Positions 1-5,199 are shown, counted from the stretch's first letter. The stretch: 5,609 bases of DNA from CAYRAV01 sp964422365 (GCA_964422365.1 CAYRAV010000114.1:1-5609), one strand, 5' to 3'. A program made the numbers and translations. The notes: a model not told the origin generated them from the letters alone.

Positions 1-398
1 GCATTATTATGCTCTGGTCCTGCATATACATGTAGTTTCTTAAGCATTTGTCTTCCTAAAGGTCCTTTTGGAAGCATACCTTTTACAGCAAGAGTAATAA
101 CATTTTCAGGTTTCTTAGCTAACATCTCTTTCAATGTAGTTTCTTTCATTCCACCTACATATTCAGAATGGTGATAATAAATTTTCTGATCTAATTTTTT
201 ACCTGTTACTTTGATTTTTTCTGCATTTACTACAATAACATAATCACCAGTATCAATATGTGGTGTATATATTGGTTTATTTTTTCCTCTTAAAATCTTA
301 GCGATTTCTGAAGTTAAACGTCCTAATGTTTGTCCGTCAGCGTCTACTACATACCATTTTCTTTCAATTGTTGCTGGACTAGCCATAAAACTTTTCAT
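1..398 (-). CDS. rplM: 50S ribosomal protein L13, 3'-truncated by window edge
   Basis: Large-subunit ribosomal protein L13, an early-assembling 23S rRNA-binding protein. The minus-strand frame opens with MKSFMASPATIERKWYVVDA and contains the family signatures LGRLTSEIAKILRGK, YTPHIDTGDYVIVVNAEK, the YHHSEYVGG segment and GMLPKGPLGRQMLKKLHVYA, ending at the edge with GPEHNNA. About 132 codons are present. L13 is usually about 142-145 residues, so only roughly ten are missing. The start at 398 follows an AAGGAGG site (406-412) with 7 nt spacing. In Firmicutes rpsI (S9) normally follows in the same transcript; it would lie beyond position 1 and cannot be seen here. It is preceded by its own promoter and a structured leader, which suggests regulation independent of the upstream ttcA-like gene. 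Confidence 0.97.
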   Translation of the reverse strand, partial: MKSFMASPATIERKWYVVDADGQTLGRLTSEIAKILRGKNKPIYTPHIDTGDYVIVVNAEKIKVTGKKLDQKIYYHHSEYVGGMKETTLKEMLAKKPENVITLAVKGMLPKGPLGRQMLKKLHVYAGPEHNN

Positions 399-410
399 TG
401 GTTTTCCTCC

Positions 411-460
411 TTGTAATGCTCTCGTTACCCATGCTGCCAATTCAACATGTGTACTACAAT
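411..460 (-). promoter_or_regulatory. L13 ribosomal protein leader (autoregulatory mRNA structure)
   Basis: The mRNA just upstream of rplM forms a nested structure. TTGTA (455-459 read on the minus strand) pairs with TACAA (411-415) as a closing stem. Inside it ATGTTG pairs with CAGCAT, including one G-U, around a six-base loop, followed by the purine-rich GGGTAACGAGAGCATT. Position, size and the GGTAACGAGAGC-like stretch fit the L13 leader known from Bacillus and other low-GC Firmicutes, where L13 is thought to bind its own mRNA. The 3' closing arm overlaps the Shine-Dalgarno sequence (406-412), so folding could block translation. The assignment rests on position and pairing, not on a covariance-model search. 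Confidence 0.65.
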
Positions 461-526
461 TAACTATTCTATGGTTAAAATGCTATTACCGGGGCTTTGG
501 CTTAAGCATCTTAAGACATGTCACAG

Positions 527-561
527 TAAAACATTATAAATGGAAAATTGAGGTTTGTCAA
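527..561 (-). promoter_or_regulatory. Consensus sigma-A promoter for rplM
   Basis: On the minus strand TTGACA (561-556) is followed after exactly 17 bases by TATAAT (538-533), a perfect housekeeping promoter. An A at 527 is a likely first transcribed base, giving a 5' UTR of about 129 nt. Near its 5' end the UTR has a short hairpin, CTTAAG-CAT-CTTAAG (501-515), and then the L13 leader. Such a strong promoter is expected for a ribosomal protein gene. The 563-650 stretch upstream shows nothing else I recognise. Confidence 0.85.
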
Positions 562-650
562 TCATTTTTTGATTTTTTCTATTGCCTAATCCCACATTCA
601 GTAACAGTTCAGCCATGCCATTCATAATTTCCCAGAATATACATTATTAT

Positions 651-679
651 CAAAAAATTTACAGTTTGGCTGGTAAATT
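651..679 (-). terminator. Probable intrinsic terminator of the ttcA-like gene
   Basis: On the minus strand AATTTA pairs with TAAATT, and after a one-base bulge CAG pairs with CTG around a CCAAA loop (656-679). A run of six T begins inside the stem and continues beyond it (657-652). It lies about 85 bases past the stop of the ttcA-like gene and before the rplM promoter, the expected place for a terminator. The stem is A+T-rich and therefore weak, so efficiency is uncertain. Confidence 0.5.
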
Positions 680-740
680 ATTCATGTTGTTGGCTACTGC
701 TTACTCCATCCCAATCAATGTTGTATAAATTTATTAACAT

Positions 741-770
741 TAGAGCATGTTTGAACATTCATTACTACAA
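741..770. repeat. Short dispersed repeat, copy A (overlaps the ttcA-like stop codon)
   Basis: This 30-base segment matches 2970-2999 at 25 of 30 positions, including 16 identical bases in a row (AGCATGTTTGAACATT, 744-759 and 2973-2988). The core holds a small dyad, ATGTT-TG-AACAT. Copy A covers the last two codons and the TAG stop (765-767) of the ttcA-like gene. Copy B instead sits between two structured elements. Two partial copies in 5.6 kb are unlikely by chance at this length, but what the repeat does is unknown. Confidence 0.6.
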
Positions 771-1619
771 TCCTGCTTTTCCTCGTTCTTCATAGTCATC
801 TAAAAAACAATACTCTGCTACATTTCTTCCATGATATCCTATCAATGTATCCAAATTCACATTATGCACACTTCTAAAAATATTCCGCTCAATACAATCA
901 CTTCTTTCCCTCAGCCAGTTAACCAGCTTCTTCATTTCCTGACGTTTGGATGCTGCTACCCCATCTGCACTTTTTTCGTATTCCTCCGTAAACCGGCAGG
1001 CACACTGCAGAAATTCCAACTTATTGTAATCCTTCCATGTAATAATATCTGCTTCCTTAATCAAATACATTGGTCTAATCAGCTCCATTCCATGAAAATT
1101 TGTACTATGGAGTTTCGGCATCATAGTCTGTACCTGTCCACCATAAAACATTCCCATTAAAATTGTTTCTATTACATCATCAAAATGATGCCCTAATGCA
1201 ATTTTGTTGCAGCCTAATTCCTGTGCATTCTTATAAAGGTGTCCTCTGCGCATTCTCGCACATAAGTAACATGGATTTTCTTTGATATTGGCAACAGCAT
1301 TAAAAATATCTGTCTTAAATATATGTATTGGTATATTTAATAAAGAAGCATTATCCATTAATTTTTGTTTATTTTCTGCATTGTATCCCGGGTCCATAAC
1401 CAAAAACTTTAATCCAAACTCCATTTGTCCATGCCTTTGCAGTTCTTGCATTAATTTTGCCAGCAACATGGAATCTTTTCCTCCTGAGATACAAACTGCA
1501 ATCTTATCTCCTTCTTTTATTAGCTCATATTCCTGTATTCCTCTAATAAATTTTCTCCATATTGGCTTCCGATATCGTTTAATAATAGTTCTTTCTATCT
1601 CCTTGCAACAGTCTGTCAT
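765..1619 (-). CDS. TtcA-like PP-loop tRNA thiolation / adenosine nucleotide alpha-hydrolase superfamily protein
   Basis: 284 residues. It carries the PP-loop ATP pyrophosphatase motif SGGKDS (about 45-50), which binds ATP to adenylate the target base. It also has CYLCARMRRG (C117, C120) and the GHHFDDVIETILMGMFYGG stretch typical of TtcA, which makes 2-thiocytidine at tRNA position 32 in the cytoplasm. TtcA uses two cysteines of a CxxC plus a third, C-terminal cysteine to hold an iron-sulfur cluster; here the C-terminal motif is CAC (C206, C208) rather than the CxxC of E. coli TtcA. This places it in a clostridial branch of the TtcA/TtuA superfamily, so the exact tRNA target is open and I give no gene symbol. 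ATG at 1619 is preferred over the in-frame GTG at 1622 because AGGGG (1632-1628) is 8 nt from the ATG but only 5 nt from the GTG. The gene stands alone with its own promoter. Confidence 0.88.
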   Translation of the reverse strand: MTDCCKEIERTIIKRYRKPIWRKFIRGIQEYELIKEGDKIAVCISGGKDSMLLAKLMQELQRHGQMEFGLKFLVMDPGYNAENKQKLMDNASLLNIPIHIFKTDIFNAVANIKENPCYLCARMRRGHLYKNAQELGCNKIALGHHFDDVIETILMGMFYGGQVQTMMPKLHSTNFHGMELIRPMYLIKEADIITWKDYNKLEFLQCACRFTEEYEKSADGVAASKRQEMKKLVNWLRERSDCIERNIFRSVHNVNLDTLIGYHGRNVAEYCFLDDYEERGKAGL

Positions 1620-1699
1620 CACATATTCCCCTAACTTATCACATATTATTTCACTTTTGGTAAAATCATTCGCATTTCTATCTTTGATATTTGATGCTG

Positions 1700-1734
1700 T
1701 TTCTTATTATATGACATCTGTTCCTTTTTGTCTA
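1700..1734 (-). promoter_or_regulatory. Sigma-A promoter for the ttcA-like gene
   Basis: On the minus strand TAGACA (1734-1729, five of six consensus bases) is followed after 17 bases by TATAAT (1711-1706). Transcription would begin near 1700, about 80 nt before the chosen ATG. Spacing and position are ideal for a housekeeping promoter, and no competing promoter lies between it and the gene. Confidence 0.75.
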
Positions 1735-1856
1735 TTCACTTATCTTTTTTAAGTTTTTCCATTTTTAAATTTTGCGCCTCTGAAACCCGCATAAAATCAG
1801 TGCTTTTCCTAAATAGTGTAATTACAATTGACATTTTCTCATATCTCTGGTATTTG

Positions 1857-1875
1857 TACAGTTTGACAAACAGTA
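1857..1875. promoter_or_regulatory. Operator-like dyad in the gap between the C39 peptidase and ttcA-like genes
   Basis: TACAGTTTGACAAACAGTA is a 19-base dyad: TAC/GTA and GTTTG/CAAAC pair around a central A, with one A/A mismatch. It could be a repressor site. It lies about 120 bases upstream of the ttcA-like -35 box and about 60 bases past the C39 stop, so no promoter it would obviously control is adjacent. Low confidence. Confidence 0.3.
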
Positions 1876-1933
1876 GATTAGAAATAATGGAGAACGCAAA
1901 ACTTATCCTTTAGGTTTTATCTTTGGATTACAA

Positions 1934-2782
1934 TCAATCTGCTTTTGAGAATACCCATAAATTCTTTATCTGTCCTTGTATCTGCTCAAAATCCCAAAGT
2001 TTTTCACTTCTTATTCTGCTGTTGGGATCGTTTACTGTAATTTTTCCCTCTTTTATTCCTGTTAATACAATAAAGTGCCCTGTTGTTGTAAAGTCTCCCG
2101 GCCTCATACTGCAAATAATGGGATTTCCATTTTCCAAATACTGTTCCACTTGCTTTTTATCTAATCCAATCTCCTGCCCTATAATTCCGAAATGTTCTGC
2201 CCCCTCATACATTAATGCCCATGCTGTATTTCCATCTGTCACATATCCATTTTTTTCACTGTATTCTGCAACTACATCAGGTGTATATTCTGTGTTCTGT
2301 GTAAGTCCTACTGCTACCATAGAAAGACATGTAGGACCACAGCCTGATATCCCAATCATATTATTGCCGTATTCATTATACCCCCATCTTAAATCCCACT
2401 GCATAAACAATGGGATTTTTTCTTTTTTCACTTCATCTTTAACCGACACCTTTTTGTTTTGATACTTTTCTCTGTCTGAATAATAATATACAAATTCTGT
2501 TAGTTCTTCATTGCCCTTCATTGACTCTATGAGAATTTGGGGATATTCTGATTTGTTTTCCATAATCTTTTCATACATATTTGCTCTTTTATCATTCAAC
2601 TTTCCATTCCCCATACTCTCGCCTAATACAGATAAATCTAATTGTATAAATCCTGCCTTTGCAGCAATTCCCATACCACTTAATATCATTATCACAAAAA
2701 ACAATCTATATATTTTTTGATTTCTTTTTCTTCTCCTTCTTTTCGTTGTTCTTCCTTGTTGTATTCTCTGTCTTTTTTCCAT
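1934..2782 (-). CDS. Membrane-anchored C39-like cysteine peptidase (Peptidase_C39_2 type)
   Basis: 282 residues. A very basic N-terminus (KRRRRKRNQK, 14-23) is followed by one hydrophobic segment (about 24-46), so this is a signal-anchored protein with its catalytic part outside the cell. Residues 47-120 form a linker. From about 122 the peptidase domain begins with IPLFMQWDLRW (Q128 suits the oxyanion-hole glutamine), then GISGCGPTCLSM (nucleophile C148), TTGHFIVLTGI (H236) and ITVNDPNS (D252), which together match the papain-like C39_2 fold. Family members cleave peptides at the surface or act in envelope processing; the substrate is unknown. No bacteriocin, ABC exporter or precursor peptide is adjacent, so this is an orphan peptidase and not part of a C39 ABC exporter. 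The start at 2782 is chosen because GGAGAGAG (2794-2787) precedes it; the longer ATG at 2800 has no ribosome site. I see no promoter directly upstream; the gene is preceded by an inverted-repeat element. Confidence 0.85.
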   Translation of the reverse strand: MEKRQRIQQGRTTKRRRRKRNQKIYRLFFVIMILSGMGIAAKAGFIQLDLSVLGESMGNGKLNDKRANMYEKIMENKSEYPQILIESMKGNEELTEFVYYYSDREKYQNKKVSVKDEVKKEKIPLFMQWDLRWGYNEYGNNMIGISGCGPTCLSMVAVGLTQNTEYTPDVVAEYSEKNGYVTDGNTAWALMYEGAEHFGIIGQEIGLDKKQVEQYLENGNPIICSMRPGDFTTTGHFIVLTGIKEGKITVNDPNSRIRSEKLWDFEQIQGQIKNLWVFSKAD

Positions 2783-2804
2783 TGTTCTCTCTCCAATCAT
2801 TTTT

Positions 2805-2968
2805 TATTAAGAAGCTGTAGAAAAATAACGGATGCAGATTGCACAAGATATTTCTTCGAGGTGCAGTTCAAAAAACACAGGCACAATTGGCTGCAGTAAG
2901 ACCTTTTTGAACATGGTAGAAATAGACAAGCCAAGATGTGTCGGTTATTTTCCTACAGATTCCTAAAA
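2805..2968. repeat. MITE-like element with 28-bp imperfect terminal inverted repeats
   Basis: The left end (2805-2832) and the reverse complement of the right end (2968-2941) agree at 23 of 28 positions, sharing CTGTAG(A/G)AAAATAAC. The interior has further pairing. GTTCAAAAA (2912-2904 on minus) pairs with TTTTTGAAC (2875-2867), and TGCAC pairs with GTGCA around 2840-2865 with an AAGA-AATA-TCTT hairpin inside. The whole could fold as a long terminal stem closing a multi-branch junction. No transposase gene is present and I find no clear target-site duplication, so it may be a non-autonomous mobile element or a structured RNA. A 35-codon minus frame (2807-2914) runs through it without a ribosome site. 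Its right part touches the upstream side of the C39 peptidase gene. Confidence 0.55.
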
Positions 2969-2969
2969 C

Positions 2970-2999
2970 TAAAGCATGTTTGAACATTACTTGTTACAA
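2970..2999. repeat. Short dispersed repeat, copy B
   Basis: Partner of the segment at 741-770, with 25 of 30 identical bases and the 16-base core AGCATGTTTGAACATT. It begins one or two bases past the terminal inverted repeat of the 2805-2968 element and leads directly into a series of dyads. It may therefore be the edge of a larger structured unit of which copy A is a fragment. Confidence 0.6.
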
Positions 3000-3058
3000 G
3001 ACGTGTTTTACAATTTGTAAAGGATTTGTTCCAAATCCATGAATTGCAGCGGGCTGCA
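2990..3058. repeat. Array of four consecutive dyads/hairpins
   Basis: Four inverted repeats lie close together. They are CTTGT-T-ACAAG (2990-3000); TTTACA-ATT-TGTAAA (3007-3021); GGATTTG-TTC-CAAATCC (3022-3038, seven perfect pairs); and TGCAG-CGGG-CTGCA (3045-3058), itself flanked by CAT...ATG. No T-run follows on either strand, so these are not ordinary terminators, and no frame of useful length runs through them. Such arrays occur at ends of some transposons and in structured non-coding RNAs. The stretch from 3066 to 3165 holds nothing I recognise beyond A+T-rich sequence. Confidence 0.55.
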
Positions 3059-3165
3059 TTGAATGATTTTCTTTCACCTTTCTTATCCTAACATATTTTC
3101 TAAATCAAAGTTGGCAAAAAAACATACATATTTCTTAAGATTTTCCTAAGTTTTCATTCCCACTT

Positions 3166-3275
3166 CTACATCTCATAAATTTTCTCTTTTATATCATCCA
3201 TAATATTTGTGTTTTTTATTTTTCTCGTCACATGCAATATACTGCTATGAATACGATACATACAGCAATACTCAG
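3166..3275 (-). pseudogene. Remnant of an FtsX-like (BceB-type) ABC permease C-terminus
   Basis: Two overlapping minus frames together read like the end of an FtsX-family permease. One frame (3275-3231) gives a hydrophobic helix, LSIAVCIVFIAVYCM. The other frame takes over at the ATGTGACG junction and continues VTRKIKNTNIMDDIKEKIYE to a TAG at 3166-3168. A last membrane helix followed by a basic (R)KIKxxNIxD tail is common at the C-terminus of FtsX-like permeases of antimicrobial-peptide transporters. A single-base frameshift separates the parts, and the rest of the permease and its ATPase are absent. A 37-codon ATG frame (3166-3279) exists, but GAGG abuts its start codon, so I do not accept it as a gene. 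The identification rests on a short tail and is tentative. Confidence 0.4.
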
Positions 3276-3328
3276 CCATCCTCAAAACAGAAAATACGAA
3301 ATTAGGCAAGCAAAAACACCTATTTTTA

Positions 3329-3645
3329 TCAACCAAAATAATATTGTATCCTTATAATAACAAAACAGCCGAAATTGCAACATCGAATCATGTGGCATTT
3401 CGGCATGTAGGTATGACATTTTTGTAAGGTGTTCAAAATAAACAACTTTCTGAATAACGCTTCATATAATTCTACTTTTAATTTTTTCCTTGCTAAATCA
3501 AGGGTAAAGACGGTTCCAACACCAGATTCTGACTGCACGGTTATGGGTATCCCAAGTTTTTCAACTATTTTCTTACACAAATAAAGTCCCAATCCAGTTG
3601 CTTTTTGTCTGTTTTTCCATTGTAATCAATAAATCCTTTTTCAAA
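3329..3645 (-). pseudogene. Remnant of a BceS-like sensor histidine kinase (ATPase domain C-terminal part)
   Basis: The recognisable part is the end of a HATPase_c domain. FEKGFIDYNGKTDKK (from 3645) is followed after a one-base frameshift in an A-run (3602-3606) by ATGLGLYLCKKIVEKLG and SESGVGTVFTLDL, ending near 3484. FEKGFxxYNG...K(S/A)TGxGLYLCKK is characteristic of BceS-type intramembrane-sensing kinases, which detect peptide antibiotics together with a BceAB transporter. The G2 (GLGL) and G3 (SGVGT) boxes are present. The sensor helices, phosphorylated histidine, N box and G1 box are missing, so it cannot work as a kinase. The open frame continues past the domain to 3329, but that tail includes a hairpin and looks non-coding. 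In principle a TTG at 3592 could start a small protein, but nothing supports it. Confidence 0.7.
3360..3404 (-). terminator. Long hairpin, probable terminator of the decayed kinase unit
   Basis: GCCGAAAT (3368-3375) pairs with ATTTCGGC (3397-3404). The stem continues with GC/GC after a bulged T, then ACAT/ATGT after one A/G mismatch, closing a CGAATC loop (3384-3389): 14 base pairs in all. On the minus strand it is followed by TGTTTTGTTATT, a loose T-rich tract; on the plus strand no T-run follows. It would therefore end minus-strand transcripts coming from the three-gene cluster and the kinase remnant. Confidence 0.5.
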
Positions 3646-3736
3646 ATATCCGCCCCTCACAATCAATGTCGTATCAGCAGAATGAATCATATCTATTTTT
3701 TCTCTCAAAACCGCTGTAAAAATCAATTATTTTCAC
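3646..3736 (-). pseudogene. Frameshifted short coding remnant of unknown origin, joined to the kinase fragment
   Basis: A GTG at 3736 follows GAGGA (3748-3744) and begins KIIDF, but the frame stops after 20 codons. A shift by one base in the A-run 3718-3722 opens a frame reading TAVLREKIDMIHSADTT and LIVRGGY, which runs straight into the FEKGF of the kinase fragment. The segment does not match the part of BceS-type kinases expected there, so it may be the start of a different, fourth gene of the cluster fused to the kinase relic by deletion. I do not recognise its family. Confidence 0.35.
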
Positions 3737-3747
3737 TTTCTTTTCCT

Positions 3748-4257
3748 CTATATTAAATTAACCCCTATGATTTCTCCTGCTTTTTGTAAAACTGCTTCTG
3801 CAAAGATTACATTTTCCATTGCAAATACTTCCTCTAACGCTTCTGCCTCGCAACTAAATCCAAAAATCTGAATAAAACGTTCCTTATCCATACTCTTTTT
3901 CATATCTATGGAATATACTTCTTCCAGCACCGTTTGCCCGCCCTGATATACTTGGACCACAGCCACATCACTGTCAAATACAAGCGCTGCCATTACTGGA
4001 GTGTGGAAAACAGAAGATATTTCTTTTCCAGTCTGCTCAAAATCTTCAAATCCCATTTTATCAGTACTTAAAATTCCATTTTCATAAACAAGCCTGTCTG
4101 GATTTATTACCGCAGAATCTGTCAGTGACCGTATTTCCAGGTTTTCAATTTTATCTGCTATTACAGTAGTCGGAAGTTCTTTTATATATTGTTCTATCTC
4201 CTTCTGCATACTATGATCTGATACTTTTATATGTACTCTTACTTTTGATAATCCCAT
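3748..4257 (-). CDS. Hypothetical soluble protein, third gene of the cluster
   Basis: 169 residues. The start at 4257 (MGLSKVRVHIKVSD) is chosen because GGGAGG (4271-4266) sits 8 nt upstream; longer in-frame ATGs at 4299 and 4314 lack a ribosome site. There is no signal peptide or membrane helix, and the composition is acidic with an even mix of beta-like and helical segments. Visible stretches include VRVHIKVSD near the N-terminus, VFHTPVMAALVFDSDVAVVQVY in the middle (a likely buried beta pair) and a helical EAEALEEVFAMENVIFAEAV near the end. I do not recognise the family and see no catalytic motif. It follows the 140-residue gene after 65 bases, so co-transcription is likely. Small soluble proteins of this type are common as immunity proteins in Firmicutes accessory clusters, but that is inference from size and neighbours only. 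Confidence 0.8.
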   Translation of the reverse strand: MGLSKVRVHIKVSDHSMQKEIEQYIKELPTTVIADKIENLEIRSLTDSAVINPDRLVYENGILSTDKMGFEDFEQTGKEISSVFHTPVMAALVFDSDVAVVQVYQGGQTVLEEVYSIDMKKSMDKERFIQIFGFSCEAEALEEVFAMENVIFAEAVLQKAGEIIGVNLI

Positions 4258-4322
4258 ATCTGTTTCCTCCCTATATTTATAGTATTTTGAGTTTTTCATT
4301 GATATCGGCAGCATTCAATATC

Positions 4323-4745
4323 CTATATCAACGGTAACTGTTCATCATTTATCGCAATAATGCTATGATTTTCACAGGCTTCTATACACAAACTTCTAAT
4401 AGCAAGTGCAGTTACAATATCCATTTCCCCTGTTTCGATTTCTTCTCTAGACAATATATCAGCACTGATTCCATATATCCCCTCATTCATTTCAACCAAA
4501 CCAAATTTATCATCCATAATATAAGTATTAAAATCTGGAGGGGTAGATAATACCTTAGAAATATGATCTAGTGTTTCCTTTTTCAGATGTTCCAAATTAC
4601 CAGAATAATCATCAGATAATACAGCTACGACATATTCCCCTATTAATGCAAAACTCTTTTTCTCATCATAATAATACCTAAAATGTTTTATCGTTTTTTC
4701 TTCTATTTCATTCAGTTCTCTTTCTGCCATTTTATATATTTTCAT
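4323..4745 (-). CDS. Hypothetical acidic soluble protein, second gene of the cluster
   Basis: 140 residues starting MKIYKMAERELNEIEEKT. The ATG at 4745 is preferred over a GTG at 4754 because AAAGGAGGG (4762-4754) gives 9 nt to the ATG and none to the GTG. No signal peptide or membrane helix is seen. The N-terminal third is a charged helix followed by YYYDEKKSFALIGEYVVAVL, and the C-terminal part includes GIYGISADILSREE, MDIVTALAIRSLCIEAC and ENHSIIAINDEQLP. No known catalytic motif is visible and I do not recognise the family. Its first 14 bases overlap the end of the upstream membrane protein gene, and its ribosome site lies inside that gene, so the two are probably translationally coupled and act together. 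Confidence 0.82.
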   Translation of the reverse strand: MKIYKMAERELNEIEEKTIKHFRYYYDEKKSFALIGEYVVAVLSDDYSGNLEHLKKETLDHISKVLSTPPDFNTYIMDDKFGLVEMNEGIYGISADILSREEIETGEMDIVTALAIRSLCIEACENHSIIAINDEQLPLI

Positions 4746-5181
4746 TCTTCTCACCCTCCTTTTTACTCTTAGGCGTTCTCATAAGAAATGCAATAATCAC
4801 ACAACATCCCGGAATCACGACTGCAAAAATAGAAATATAAAGGGACAACTTTGGTTCCCGAGCCCTTCTTGCATTTCTAGGATTTTCTACATCATATGCA
4901 ATCTCTATATACGCGCCATGTGGTTTATTTGTATACCCTGGAATTTTCTCCATCCAGTACTCTACACCATCCACCTCATATGTTACAATTGTATGTGCTG
5001 AGATACGCTTATTAGAGCTGGATACTACCATAGCCATTGTCTTAGCAGCATTCTCATAAAAATTTTTATCGGAATAATAAATACAGGCAATCAAAGTACT
5101 TAGAATAAGTACAATTGGAAACACAACAATCAAATATGACAAAAACCAACTCTTTCTTTTATCCATAATCTTCTTTACCAT
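4732..5181 (-). CDS. Two-helix membrane protein resembling DUF3592
   Basis: 149 residues. There is a short basic N-terminus, a first membrane helix (about 12-36, FLSYLIVVFPIVLILSTLIA), an extracytoplasmic or soluble middle of about 75 residues, a second helix (about 112-134) and a lysine-rich tail. The middle has TYEVDGVEYWMEKIPGYTN, then HGAYIEIAYDVENPRNAR. A Y-x-V-x-G-x-x-Y strand followed by G-x-x-V/I-x-I-x-Y-x-x-x-NP is the pattern of DUF3592-type membrane proteins, whose biochemical role is not established; some lie next to secreted toxins as presumed immunity genes. Start choice is uncertain: ATG 5181 has AAGGG directly against it, while ATG 5166 (MDKRKSWFLS) has only a weak AAAGAAG. 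It is the first gene of a likely three-gene transcription unit. No convincing promoter is seen immediately upstream, so transcription may begin within or beyond the remnant at 5200-5460. Confidence 0.85.
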   Translation of the reverse strand: MVKKIMDKRKSWFLSYLIVVFPIVLILSTLIACIYYSDKNFYENAAKTMAMVVSSSNKRISAHTIVTYEVDGVEYWMEKIPGYTNKPHGAYIEIAYDVENPRNARRAREPKLSLYISIFAVVIPGCCVIIAFLMRTPKSKKEGEKNENI

Positions 5182-5199
5182 CCCTTATAGTAATTGAAA

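Noticed and set aside
831..1160. Plus-strand open frame of 109 codons
   Set aside because: Shadow of the ttcA-like gene on the opposite strand, with low-complexity composition.
1282..1752. Plus-strand open frame of 156 codons
   Set aside because: Antisense to the ttcA-like gene and its promoter; no recognisable domain and no ribosome site.
1923..2462. Plus-strand open frame of 179 codons
   Set aside because: It lies antisense to the C39 peptidase, whose catalytic motifs are clear. The product is Cys/Ser/Pro/Phe-rich in the way typical of a shadow frame and has no ribosome site.
2511..2899. Two short plus-strand frames (2511-2720, 2717-2899)
   Set aside because: Both are antisense to the C39 peptidase N-terminus or lie in the inverted-repeat element; no start signals.
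2807..2914. 35-codon minus frame starting MFKKVLLQPIVPVFF
   Set aside because: It runs entirely within the inverted-repeat element and its end is set by the terminal repeat. It has no ribosome site before its ATG, so it is more likely a by-product of the repeat. It does not resemble an AgrD-type signal peptide.
2990..3058. CRISPR-like array
   Set aside because: The four dyads are different sequences, not identical direct repeats with spacers, so this is not a CRISPR array.
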